From: Clusia tigrina | Taxonomy: Eukaryota; Arthropoda; Insecta; Diptera; Clusiidae | Length of the DNA stretch: 64,000 nt | Direction: 5' to 3' | Assembly (NCBI GenBank): GCA_920105625.2 | Contig: OV050030.1 | Span: 214,504,325 to 214,568,324 of the forward strand | Shown here: in pieces, positions 1 through 12,389 of the stretch | Position numbering within the stretch: position 1 is the stretch's first letter | Layout of the letters: every line of letters begins with the position of its first letter | Translations under genes and position numbers: made by a program | The notes under the pieces: generated by a model | Databases searched by the model: none | What the model was told of the DNA's origin: nothing | The model's input: only the letters and a program-made list of their open reading frames with translations

Positions 1-97
1 AAGTTTGCAACAATCAAATGCATGTAACTTTTTACTGGAGCGTCATAAAATCTTGAAATTTTGTGACAATAAAGTACTCGAGCCTCTTATGAATTCA

Positions 98-114
98 AGC
101 TATCGCTCATAGCT
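98..114. other. Per-monomer dyad AGCTAT-CGCTC-ATAGCT
   Basis: A perfect 6-bp inverted repeat with a 5-nt spacer, overlapping the perfect 10-bp palindrome CATAGCTATG at 108-117. It occurs at the same place in most monomers. In the 192-bp class the spacer shrinks from CGCTC to C but both arms remain (AGCTATCATAGCT at 2431-2443). Some monomers have arm mismatches such as AGCTGT, AACTAT or AGCAGT. It could be a protein-binding site or a cruciform-forming element; the sequence alone does not show either. Confidence 0.7.
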
Positions 115-735
115 ATGCTACACTTGAGTCCTAAATCAAACACTGATAAAACATCAAATGGCCCTAACTTCTATACGGTGCGTCCTATACCTATTAAAGT
201 TTGCAACAATCAAATGCTTGTAACTTTTTACTGGAGCTTAATAAAATTTTGAAATTTTGTTACAATAAAGTACTCGAGCCTCTTGTCAATTTAAGCTATC
301 TCTCATAGCTATGATACCCTTGAGTCCCAAATCAAACACTGATAAAACTTCAAACGACCCTAACTTCTATACGGTGCGTCCCACATCTATAACAGTTTGC
401 AACAATCAAATGTTTGCAAGTTTTTACTGGAGCGTCATACAACCTTGAAAATTTGTGACAATAAAGTACTCGAGCCTCTCGTCAATTTAAGCTATCGCTC
501 ATAGCTATGCTACATTTGAGTCCCAATTCAAACATTGATAAAAATTCAAATGGCCCTCTTATACTTATCAAAGTTTGCAACAATCAAATGCTTGTAACTT
601 TTTACTGGAGCGTCATAAAATCTGGTAATTTTCAACATTCAAATGCTTGTAACTTCTTACTGGAGCTTAATAAAATCTTGAAATTTTGTGACAATAAAGT
701 TCTCGAGTCTCTAGTAATTTTAAGCTGTCGCTCAT

Positions 736-915
736 AGCTATGCTATCCTTGAGTCCCAAATAAACCACTGCTAAAACTTCAAATGGCCCTAACTTCTATA
801 CGGTGCGTCCTATACCTATCAAATGCTTGTAACTTTTTACTTGAGCGCCATAAAACCTTGAAATTTGGTGAAAATAAAGTACTCGAGCCTCTTATGAATT
901 CAAGCTATCGCTCAT
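736..915. repeat. Example of 180-bp deletion monomer
   Basis: Compared with the standard unit, 16 bp are missing: CCTATCAAATGCTTG replaces a form in which ATCAAA occurs twice around GTTTGCAACA. The loss lies exactly between the two ATCAAA direct repeats. A second identical-class unit follows at 916-1095, and the pair recurs at 4704 and 9063. Confidence 0.88.
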
Positions 916-1095
916 AGCTATGCTACACTTGAGTCCTAAATCAAACACTAATAAAACTATAAATGGCCCTAACTTTTATACGGTGCGTCCTATACCTATC
1001 AAATGCTTGTAACTTTTTACTTGAGCGCCATAAAACCTTGAAATTTGGTGAAAATAAAGTACTCGAGCCTCTTATGAATTCAAGCTATCGCTCAT

Positions 1096-1291
1096 AGCTA
1101 TGCTACACTTGAGTCCTAAATCAAACACTGATAAAACTTCAAATGGCCCTAACTTCTATACGGTTCATCCTATACCTATTAAAGTTTGCAACAATCCAAT
1201 GCTTGTAACTTTTCACGGGAGCTTAATAAAATCTAGAAATTTTGTTACAATAAAGTACTCGAGCCTCTTGTCAATTTAAGCTATCTCTCAT
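1096..1291. repeat. Example of standard 196-bp monomer
   Basis: Representative full-length unit from one AGCTATG landmark to the next. It contains, in order, TTGAGTCC, the CACTGATAAAACTTC block, a GGCCCTAAC block, the CGGT boundary, AAAGTTTGCAACAATC, CTTGTAAC, a GGAGC block, AAATTTTG, AATAAAGTACTCGAGCC and TTTAAGCTAT. Other variants are most simply read as deletions or duplications of this form. Confidence 0.9.
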
Positions 1292-1487
1292 AGCTATGAT
1301 ACACTTGAGTCCCAAATCAAACACTTATAAAACTTCAAATGACCCTAACTTCTATACGGTGCGTCCCACACCTATAAAAGTTTGCAACAATCAAATGCTT
1401 GCAAGTTTTTACTGGAGCGACATAAAAACTTGAAATTTTGTGACAATAAAGTACTCGAGCCTCTCGTCAATTTAAGCTATCGCTCAT

Positions 1488-1660
1488 AGCTATGCTACAT
1501 TTGAGTCCTAATTCAAACGCTGATAAAAATTTAAATGGCCCTAACTTCTATACGGTGCGTCCTATACCTATCAAAGTTTGCAACAATCAAATGCTTGTAA
1601 CTTTGAAATTTTGTGACAATAAAGTACTCGAGCCTCTTATAAATTTAAGCTATCGCTCAT
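1488..1660. repeat. Example of 173-bp deletion monomer
   Basis: The 23 bp TTACTGG...AAAATC block is missing, so CTTGTAACTTT joins directly to GAAATTTTG. The same class recurs at about 5573, 9926, 16480, 20313, 24160, 28000, 31645 and 32800, at a fixed place in the A and B HORs. Confidence 0.85.
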
Positions 1661-1711
1661 AGCTATGGTACACTTGAGTCCCAAATCAAACACTGATAAA
1701 ACTTCAAATGG

Positions 1712-1728
1712 CCGTAACTTCTTTACGG
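1712..1728. other. Variant hairpin CCGTAA-CTTCT-TTACGG
   Basis: In a subset of monomers the common block CCCTAACTTCTATACGG carries two changes that produce a perfect 6-bp inverted repeat with a 5-nt loop. Other examples lie near 5688, 10039, 16589, 20426 and 31756. Because copies of one HOR monomer share it by descent, it is not evidence of selection. Confidence 0.55.
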
Positions 1729-4452
1729 TGCGTCCTACACCTATCAAAGTTTGCAACAATCAAATGCTTGTAACTTTTTACTTGAGCGCCATAAAACCTT
1801 GAAATTTGGTGGAAATAAAGTACTCGAGCCTCTTATGAATTCAAGCTATCGCTCATAGCTATGCTACACTTGAGTCCTAAATCAAACACTGATAAAACAT
1901 CAAATGGCCCTAACTTCTATACGGTGCGTCCTATACCTATTAAAGTTTGCAACAATCAAATGCTTGTAACTTTTTACTTGAGCGCCATAAAACCTTGAAA
2001 TTTGGTGAAAATAAAGTACTCGCGCGTCTTATGAATTCAAGCTATCGCTCATAGCTATGCTACACTTGAGTCCTAAATCAAACACTGATAAAACATCAAA
2101 TGGCCCTAACTTCTATACGGTGCGTCCTATACCTATTAAAGTTTGCAACAATCAAATGCTTGTAACTTTTTACTGGAGCTTAATAAAATTTTGAAATTTT
2201 GTTACAATAAAGTACTCGAGCCTCTTGTCAATTTAAGCTATCTCTCATAGCTATGATACCCTTGAGTCCCAATAAACCACTGCTAAAACTTCAAATGGCC
2301 CTACCTTCTATACGGTGCGTCCTATACCTATCAAAGTTTGCAACAATCAAATGCGTGTAACTTTTTACTGAAGCGTCATAAAATCTTGAAATTTTGTGAC
2401 AATAAAGTAATCGAGCCTCTTATCTATTTAAGCTATCATAGCTATGCTACCCTTGAGTCCCAAAACAAACACTGATAACATTTCCAATGGCCCTGACTTC
2501 TATACGGTGAGTCCCATACCTATCAAATTTTGCAACAATCAAATGCTTGAAACTTTTTACTGGAGCCTCGTAAAACCTTGCAATTTTGTGACAATGAAGT
2601 ACTCGAGCCTCTTATAAGTTTAAGCTATCGCTCATAGCTATGCTACACTTGAGTCCCAAATCAAACACTGATAAAACTTCAAATGGCCCTAACTTCTATA
2701 CGGTGCATCCTACACCTATCAAAGTTTGCAACAATCAAATGCTTGTAACTTTTACTTGAGCGCCATAAAACCTTGAAATTTGGTGACAATAAAGTACTCG
2801 AGCCTCTTATAAATTTGAGCTATCGCTCATAGCTATGCTACACTTGAGTCCCAAATCAAACACTGATAAAACTTCAAATGGCCCTAACTTCTATACGGTG
2901 CATCCTACACCTATCAAAGTTTGCAACAATCAAATGCTTGTGACTTTTACTTGAGCGCCATAAAACCTTGAAATTTGGTGACAATAAAGTACTCGAGCCT
3001 CTTATCAATTTAAGCTATCGCTCATAGCTATGCTACCCTTGAGTCCCAAATCAAACACTGATAAAACATCAAATGGCCCTAACTTCTATACGGTGCGTCC
3101 TATACCTATCAAAGTTTGCAACAATCAAATGCTTGTAACTTTTTACTGGAGCGTCATTAAATCTGGAAATTTTCAACATTCAAATGCTTGAAACTTCTTA
3201 CTGGAGAGTCAGAAAATCTGGAAATTTTGTGACAATAAAGTTCTCGAGCCTCTTGTAAATTTAAGCTGTCGCTCCTAGCTACGCTACCGTTGAGTCCCAA
3301 ATCAACCACTGCTAAAACTTCAAATGGCCCTAACTTCTATACGGTGCGTCCTATACCTATCAAAGTTTGCAACAATCAAATGCATGTAACTTTTTACTGG
3401 AGCGTCATAAAATCTTGAAATTTTGTGACAATAAAGTACTCGAGCCTCTTATAAATTTAAGCTATCGCTCATAGCTATGTTACACTTGAGTCCCAAATCA
3501 AACGCTGATAAAACTTCAAATGGCCCTAACTTCTTTACGGTGCGTCCTACACCTATCAAAGTTTGCAACAATCAAATGCTTGTAACTTTTTACTTGAGCG
3601 CCATAAAACCTTGAAATTTGGTGAACATAAAGTACTCGAGCCTCTTATGAATTCAAGCTATCGCTCATAGCTATGCTACACTTGAGTCCTAAATCAAACA
3701 CTGATAAAACATCAAATGGCCCTAACTTCTATACGGTGCGTCCTATACCTATTAAAGTTTGCAACAATCAAATGCTTGTAACTTTTTACTGGAGCTTAAT
3801 AAAATTTTGAAATTTTGTTACAATAAAGTACTCGAGCCTCTTATGAATTCAAGCTATCGCTCATAGCTATGCTACACTTGAGTCCCAAATCAACCACTGC
3901 TAAAACTTCAAATGGCCCTAACTTCTATACGGTGCGTCCTATACCTATCAAAGTTTGCAACAATCAAATGCATGTAACTTTTTACTGGAGCGTCAGAAAA
4001 TCTTGAAATTTTGTGACAATAAAGTACTCGAGCCTCTTATAAATTTAAGCTATCGCTCATAGCTATGTTACACTTGAGTCCCAAATCAAACGCTGATAAA
4101 ACTTCAAATGGCCCTAACTTCTTTACGGTGCGTCCTACACCTATTAAAGTTTGCAACAATCAAATGCTTGTAACTTTTTACTGGAGCTTAATAAAATTTT
4201 GAAATTTTGTTACAATAAAGTACTCGAGCCTCTTGTCAATTTAAGCTATCTCTCATAGCTATGATACCCTTGAGTCCCAAATCAAACACTGATAAAACTT
4301 CAAACGACCCTAACTTCTATACGGTGCGTCCCACACCTATAACAGTTTGCAACAATCAAATGCTTGCAAGTTTTTACTGGAGCGTCATACAACCTTGAAA
4401 ATTTGTGACAATAAAGTACTCGAGCCTCTCGTCAATTTAAGCTATCGCTCAT

Positions 4453-7400
4453 AGCTATGCTACATTTGAGTCCCAATTCAAACATTGATAAAAATTGAAA
4501 TGGCCCTCACTTCTATCCGGTGCGTCCTATACTTATCAAAGTTTGCAACAATCAAATGCTTGTAACTTTTTACTGGCGCGTCATAAAATCTGGAAATTTT
4601 CAACATTCAAATGCTTGTAACTTCTTACTGGAGCTTAATAAAATCTTGAAATTTTGTGACAATAAAGTTCTCGAGCCTCTAGTAATTTTAAGCTGTCGCT
4701 CATAGCTATGCTATCCTTGAGTCCCAAATAAACCACTGCTAAAACTTCAAATGGCCCTAACTTCTATACGGTGCGTCCTATACCTATCAAATGCTTGTAA
4801 CTTTTTACTTGAGCGCCATAAAACCTTGAAATTTGGTGAAAATAAAGTACTCGAGCCTCTTATGAATTCAAGCTATCGCTCATAGCTATGCTACACTTGA
4901 GTCCTAAATCAAACACTGATAAAACTATAAATGGCCCTAACTTTTATACGGTACGTCCTATACCTATCAAATGCTTGTAACTTTTTACTTGAGCGCCATA
5001 AAACCTTGAAATTTGGTGAAAATAAAGTACTCGAGCCTCTTATGAATTCAAGCTATCGCTCATAGCTATGCTACACTTGAGTCCTAAATCAAACACTGAT
5101 AAAACTTCAAATGGCCCTAACTTCTATACGGTTCATCCTATACCTATTAAAGTTTGCAACAATCCAATGCTTGTAACTTTTCACGGGAGCTTAATAAAAT
5201 CTAGAAATTTTGTTACAATAAAGTACTCGAGCCTCTTGTCAATTTAAGCTATCTCTCATAGCTATGATACACTTGAGTCCCAAATCAAACACTTATAAAA
5301 CTTCAAATGACCCTAACTTCTATACGGTGCGTCCCACACCTATAAAAGTTTGCAACAATCAAATGCTTGCAAGTTTTTACTGGAGCGTCATAAAATCTTG
5401 AAATTTTGTGACAATAAAGTACTCGAGCCTCTCGTCAATTTAAGCTATCGCTCATAGCTATGCTACATTTGAGTCCTAATTCAAACGCTGATAAAAATTT
5501 AAATGGCCCTAACTTCTATACGGTGCGTCCTATACCTATCAAAGTTTGCAACAATCAAATGCTTGTAACTTTGAAATTTTGTGACAATAAAGTACTCGAG
5601 CCTCTTATAAATTTAAGCTATCGCTCATAGCTATGGTACACTTGAGTCCCAAATCAAACACTGATAAAACTTCAAATGGCCGTAACTTCTTTACGGTGCG
5701 TCCTACACCTATCAAAGTTTGCAACAATCAAATGCTTGTAACTTTTTACTTGAGCGCCATAAAACCTTGAAATTTGGTGAAAATAAAGTACTCGAGCCTC
5801 TTATGAATTCAAGCTATCGCTCATAGCTATGCTACACTTGAGTCCTAAATCAAACACTGATAAAACATCAAATGGCCCTAACTTCTATACGGTGCGTCCT
5901 ATACCTATTAAAGTTTGCAACAATCAAATGCTTGTAACTTTTTACTTGAGCGCCATAAAACCTTGAAATTTGGTGAAAATAAAGTACTCGCGCGTCTTAT
6001 GAATTCAAGCTATCGCTCATAGCTATGCTACACTTGAGTCCTAAATCAAACACTGATAAAACATCAAATGGCCCTAACTTCTATACGGTGCGTCCTATAC
6101 CTATTAAAGTTTGCAACAATCAAATGCTTGTAACTTTTTACTGGAGCTTAATAAAATTTTGAAATTTTGTTACAATAAAGTACTCGAGCCTCTTGTCAAT
6201 TTAAGCTATCTCTCATAGCTATGATACCCTTGAGTCCCAATAAACCACTGCTAAAACTTCAAATGGCCCTACCTTCTATACGGTGCGTCCTATACCTATC
6301 AAAGTTTGCAACAATCAAATGCGTGTAACTTTTTACTGAAGCGTCATAAAATCTTGAAATTTTGTGACAATAAAGTAATCGAGCCTCTTATCTATTTAAG
6401 CTATCATAGCTATGCTACCCTTGAGTCCCAAAACAAACACTGATAACATTTCCAATGGCCCTAACTTCTATACGGTGAGTCCCATACCTATCAAATTTTG
6501 CAACAATCAAATGCTTGAAACTTTTTACTGGAGCCTCGTAAAACCTTGCAATTTTGTGACAATGAAGTACTCGAGCCTCTTATAAGTTTAAGCTATCGCT
6601 CATAGCTATGCTACACTTGAGTCCCAAATCAAACACTGATAAAACTTCAAATGGCCCTAACTTCTATACGGTGCATCCTACACCTATCAAAGTTTGCAAC
6701 AATCAAATGCTTGTAACTTTTACTTGAGCGCCATAAAACCTTGAAATTTGGTGACAATAAAGTACTCGAGCCTCTTATAAATTTAAGCTATCGCTCATAG
6801 CTATGCTACACTTGAGTCCCAAATCAAACACTGATAAAACTTCAAATGGCCCTAACTTCTATACGGTGCATCCTACACCTATCAAAGTTTGCAACAATCA
6901 AATGCTTGTGACTTTTACTTGAGCGCCATAAAACCTTGAAATTTGGTGACAATAAAGTACTCGAGCCTCTTATCAATTTAAGCTATCGCTCATAGCTATG
7001 CTACCCTTGAGTCCCAAATCAAACACTGATAAAACATCAAATGGCCCTAACTTCTATACGGTGCGTCCTATACCTATCAAAGTTTGCAACAATCAAATGC
7101 TTGTAACTTTTTACTGGAGCGTCATTAAATCTGGAAATTTTCAACATTCAAATGCTTGAAACTTCTTACTGGAGAGTCAGAAAATCTGGAAATTTTGTGA
7201 CAATAAAGTTCTCGAGCCTCTTGTAAATTTAAGCTGTCGCTCCTAGCTACGCTACCGTTGAGTCCCAAATCAACCACTGCTAAAACTTCAAATGGCCCTA
7301 ACTTCTATACGGTGCGTCCTATACCTATCAAAGTTTGCAACAATCAAATGCATGTAACTTTTTACTGGAGCGTCATAAAATCTTGAAATTTTGTGACAAT

Positions 7401-8811
7401 AAAGTACTCGAGCCTCTTATAAATTTAAGCTATCGCTCATAGCTATGTTACACTTGAGTCCCAAATCAAACGCTGATAAAACTTCAAATGGCCCTAACTT
7501 CTTTACGGTGCGTCCTACACCTATCAAAGTTTGCAACAATCAAATGCTTGTAACTTTTTACTTGAGCGAAATAAAACCTTGAAATTTGGTGAACATAAAG
7601 TACTCGAGCCTCTTATGAATTCAAGCTATCGCTCATAGCTATGCTACACTTGAGTCCTAAATCAAACACTGATAAAACATCAAATGGCCCTAACTTCTAT
7701 ACGGTGCGTCCTATACCTATTAAAGTTTGCAACAATCAAATGCTTGTAACTTTTTACTGGAGCTTAATAAAATTTTGAAATTTTGTTACAATAAAGTACT
7801 CGAGCCTCTTATGAATTCAAGCTATCGCTCATAGCTATGCTACACTTGAGTCCCAAATCAACCACTGCTAAAACTTCAAATGGCCCTAACTTCTATACGG
7901 TGCGTCCTATACCTATCAAAGTTTGCAACAATCAAATGCATGTAACTTTTTACTGGAGCGTCATAAAATCTTGAAATTTTGTGACAATAAAGTACTCGAG
8001 CCTCTTATAAATTTAAGCTATCGCTCATAGCTATGTTACACTTGAGTCCCAAATCAAACGCTGATAAAACTTCAAATGGCCCTAACTTTTTACGGTGCGT
8101 CCTACACCTATCAAAGTTTGCAACAATCAAATGCTTGTAACTTTTTACTTGAGCGCCATAAAACCTTGAAATTTGGTGAACATAAAGTACTCGAGCCTCT
8201 TATGAATTCAAGCTATCGCTCATAGCTATGCTACACTTGAGTCCTAAATCAAACACTGATAAAACATCAAATGGCCCTAACTTTTATACGGTGCGTCCTA
8301 TACCTATTAAAGTTTGCAACAATCAAATGCTTGTAACTTTTTACTGGAGCTTAATAAAATCTTGAAATTTTGTTACAATAAAGTACTGGAGCCTCTTGTC
8401 AATTTAAGCTATCTCTCATAGCTATGATACCCTTGAGTCCCAAATCAAACACTGATAAAACTTCAAATGACCCTAACTTCTATACGGTCCTTCCCTCACC
8501 TATAACAGTTTGCAACAATCAAATGCTTGCAAGTTTTTACTGGAGCGTCATAATACCTTGAAAATTTGTGACAATAAAGTACTCGAGGCTCTTATCAATT
8601 TAAACTATCGCTCATAGCTATGCTACCCTCGAGTCCCAAATCAAACACTGATAAAACTTTAAATGGCCCTAACTTCCATACAGTGCGTCCTACACCTATT
8701 AAACTTTGCCACATTCAAATGCTTGCAACTTTTTACTGGAACATCACAAAATCTTGAAATTTTGTGACAATAAAGTACTCGAGCCTCTCGTCAATTTAAG
8801 CTATCGCTCAT
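4453..8811. repeat. Higher-order repeat A, copy 2 (about 4.36 kb)
   Basis: This copy has the same monomer order as copy 1: the duplicated-type monomer at 4453-4703, then two 180-bp monomers beginning at 4704 and 4884. It is about 400 bp longer than copy 1, roughly two extra monomers near its right end, where neighbouring segments starting near 7260 and 7850 are close copies. That is consistent with unequal exchange. Most sites match copy 1 base for base. Confidence 0.85.
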
Positions 8812-9062
8812 AGCTATGCTCCATTTGAGTCCCAATTCAAACACTGATAAAAATTCAAATGGCCCTCACTTCTATACGGTGCGTCCTATACTTATCAAAG
8901 TTTGCAACAATCAAATGCTTGTAACTTTTTACTGGAGCGTCATAAAATCTGGAAATTTTCAACATTCAAATGCTTGTAACTTCTTACTGGAGCTTAATAA
9001 AATCTTGAAATTTTGTGACAATAAAGTTCTGGAGCCTCTAGTAATTTTAAGCTGTCGCTCAT
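8812..9062. repeat. Example of 251-bp monomer with internal 55-bp duplication
   Basis: The 55-bp block running from CAACAATCAAATGC to AAATTTT is present twice in tandem; the second copy begins CAACATTCAAATGC. 196 plus 55 gives the observed 251 bp. A T-to-G change in the first copy (AAATCTGGAAAT for AAATCTTGAAAT) removes a TGA, so this class shows an accidental 82-codon open frame. Similar units recur across the window, at landmarks near 12390, 14103, 17322, 21157, 25003, 28839, 33642, 34853, 46631 and others. Confidence 0.88.
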
Positions 9063-12000
9063 AGCTATGCTATCCTTGAGTCCCAAATAAACCACTGCTA
9101 AAACTTCAAATGGCCCTAACTTCTATACGGTGCGTCCTATACCTATCAAATGCTTGTAACTTTTTACTTGAGCGCCATAAAACCTTGAAATTTGGTGAAA
9201 ATAAAGTACTCGAGCCTCTTATGAATTCAAGCTATCGCTCATAGATATGCTACACTTGAGTCCTAAATCAAACACTGATAAAACTATAAATGGCCCTAAC
9301 TTCTATACGGTGCGTCCTATACCTATCAAATGCTTGTAACTTTTTACTTGAGCGCCATAAAACCTTGAAATTTGGTGAAAATAAAGTACTCGAGCCTCTT
9401 ATGAATTCAAGCTATCGCTCATAGCTATGCTACACTTGAGTCCTAAATCAAACACTGATAAAACTTCAAATGGCCCTAACTTCTATACGGTGCATCCTAT
9501 ACCTATTAAAGTTTGCAACAATCCAATGCTTGTAACTTTTCACGGGAGCTTAATAAAATCTTGAAATTTTGTTACAATAAAGTACTCGAGCCTCTTGTCA
9601 ATTTAAGCTATCTCTCATAGCTATGATACACTTGAGTCCCAAATCAAACACTTATAAAACTTCAAATGACCCTAACTTCTATACGGTGCGTCCCACACCT
9701 ATAAAAGTTTGCAACAATCAAATGCTTGCAAGTTTTTACTGGAGCGTCATAAAATCTTGAAATTTTGTGACAATAAAGTACTCGAGCCTCTCGTCAATTT
9801 AAGCTATCGCTCATAGCTATGCTACATTTGAGTCCTAATTCAAACGCTGATAAAAATTTAAATGGCCCTAACTTCTATACGGTGCGTCCTATACCTATCA
9901 AAGTTTGCAACAATCAAATGCTTGTAACTTTGAAATTTTGTGACAATAAAGTACTCGAGCCTCTTATAAATTTAAGCTATCGCTCATAGCTATGTTACAC
10001 TTGAGTCCCAAATCAAACACTGATAAAACTTCAAATGGCCGTAACTTCTTTACGGTGCGTCCTACACCTATCAAAGTTTGCAACAATCAAATGCTTGTAA
10101 CTTTTTACTTGAGCGCCATAAAACCTTGAAATTTGGTGAAAATAAAGTACTCGAGCCTCTTATGAATTCAAGCTATCGCTCATAGCTATGCTACACTTGA
10201 GTCCTAAATCAAACACTGATAAAACATCAAATGGCCCTAACTTCTATACGGTGCGTCCTATACCTATTAAAGTTTGCAACAATCAAATGCTTGTAACTTT
10301 TTACTTGAGCGCCATAAAACCTTGAAATTTGGTGAAAATAAAGTATTCGCGCGTCTTATGAATTCAAGCTATCGCTCATAGCTATGCTACACTTGAGTCC
10401 TAAATAAAACACTGATAAAACATCAAATGGCCCTAACTTCTATACGGTGCGTCCTATACCTATTAAAGTTTGCAACAATCAAATGCTTGTAACTTTTTAC
10501 TGGAGCTTAATAAAATTTTGAAATTTTGTTACAATAAAGTACTCGAGCCTCTTGTCAATTTAAGCTATCTCTCATAGCTATGATACCCTTGAGTCCCAAA
10601 TAAACCACTGCTAAAACTTCAAATGGCCCTACCTTCTATACGGTGCGTCCTATACCTATCAAAGTTTGCAACAATCAAATGCGTGTAACTTTTTACTGAA
10701 GCGTCATAAAATCTTGAAATTTTGTGACAATAAAGTAATCGAGCCTCTTATCTATTTAAGCTATCATAGCTATGCTACCCTTGAGTCCCAAATCAAACAC
10801 TGATAACATTTCAAATGGCCCTAACTTCTATACGGTGAGTCCCATACCTATCAAATTTTGCAACAATCAAATGCTTGAAACTTTTTACTGGAGCCTCGTA
10901 AAACCTTGCAATTTTGTGACAATGAAGTACTCGAGCCTCTTATAAGTTTAAGCTATCGCTCATAGCTATGCTACACTTGAGTCCCAAATCAAACACTGAT
11001 AAAACTTCAAATGGCCCTAACTTCTATACGGTGCATCCTACACCTATCAAAGTTTGCAACAATCAAATGCTTGTGACTTTTACTTGAGCGCCATAAAACC
11101 TTGAAATTTGGTGACAATAAAGTACTCGAGCCTCTTATCAATTTAAGCTATCGCTCATAGCTATACTACCCTTGAGTCCCAAATCAAACACTGATAAAAC
11201 ATCAAATGGCCCTAACTTCTATACGGTGCGTCCTATACCTATCAAAGTTTGTAACAATCAAATGCTTGTAACTTTTTACTGGAGCGTCATTAAATCTGGA
11301 AATTTTCAACATTCAAATGCTTGAAACTTCTTACTGGAGAGTCAGAAAATCTGGAAATTTTGTGACAATAAAGTTCTCGAGCCTCTTGTAAATTTAAGCT
11401 GTCGCTCCTAGCTACGCTACCGTTGAGTCCCAAATCAACCACTGCTAAAACTTCAAATGGCCCTAACTTCTATACGGTGCGTCCTATACCTATCAAAGTT
11501 TGCAACAATCAAATGCATGTAACTTTTTACTGGAGCGTCATAAAATCTTGAAATTTTGTGACAATAAAGTACTCGAGCCTCTTATAAATTTAAGCTATCG
11601 CTCATAGCTATGTTACACTTGAGTCCCAAATCAAACGCTGATAAAACTTCAAATGGCCCTAACTTCTTTACGGTGCGTCCTACACCTATCAAAGTTTGCA
11701 ACAATCAAATGCTTGTAACTTTTTACTTGAGCGCCATAAAACCTTGAAATTTGGTGAACATAAAGTACTCGAGCCTCTTATGAATTCAAGCTATCGCTCA
11801 TAGCTATGCTACACTTGAGTCCTAAATCAAACACTGATAAAACATCAAATGGCCCTAACTTCTATACGGTGCGTCCTATACCTATTAAAGTTTGCAACAA
11901 TCAAATGCTTGTAACTTTTTACTGGAGCTTAATAAAACCTTGAAATTTTGTTACAATAAAGTACTCGAGCCTCTTGTCAATTTAAGCTATCTCTCATAGC

Positions 12001-12389
12001 TATGATACCCTTGAGTCCCAAATCAAATACTGATAAAACTTCAAATGACCCTAACTTCTATACGGTGCGTCCCACACCTATAACAGTTTGCAACAATCAA
12101 ATGCTTGCAAGTTTTTACTGGAGCGTCATAAAACCTTGAAAATTTGTGACAATAAAGTACTCGAGCCTCTTATCAATTTAAACTATCGCTCATAGCTATG
12201 CTACCCTCGAGTCCCAAATCAAACACTGATAAAACTTTAAATGGCCCTAACTTCTATACAGTGCGTCCTACACCTATTAAACTTTGCCACATTCAAATGC
12301 TTGTAACTTTTTACTGGAACATAATAAAATCTTGAAATTTTGTGACAATAAAGTACTCGAGGCTCTCGTCAATTTAAGCTATCGCTCAT
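8812..12389. repeat. Higher-order repeat A, copy 3 (about 3.58 kb)
   Basis: It begins with a full 251-bp monomer (8812-9062) and two 180-bp monomers (from 9063 and 9243). It is shorter than copies 1 and 2 because it has fewer monomers; one of the paired units seen at 2630-3010 in copy 1 is single here near 10970-11160. Single-base differences from copies 1 and 2 are scattered, so it is slightly more diverged. Confidence 0.8.

Larger units (their letters stand above)
503..4452. repeat. Higher-order repeat A, copy 1 (about 3.95 kb)
   Basis: The unit is counted from the landmark AGCT of the monomer carrying the internal duplication to the same landmark in the next copy. Here that first monomer is 233 bp because it has lost 18 bp relative to the 251-bp form. 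It is followed by two consecutive 180-bp monomers (736-915 and 916-1095), two 196-bp monomers and a 173-bp monomer (1488-1660). The same order recurs in copies 2 and 3, which defines the HOR. The boundary is arbitrary by phase. Confidence 0.85.

Noticed and set aside
8816..9064. 82-codon open frame starting MLHLSPNSNTDK, repeated more than 20 times over the window
   Set aside because: It is a by-product of the 251-bp satellite monomer, open only because one TGA in the repeat became GGA by a T-to-G change. Copies are similar because the DNA is similar. There is no promoter, codon bias or known domain, and shorter monomers break the frame freely.
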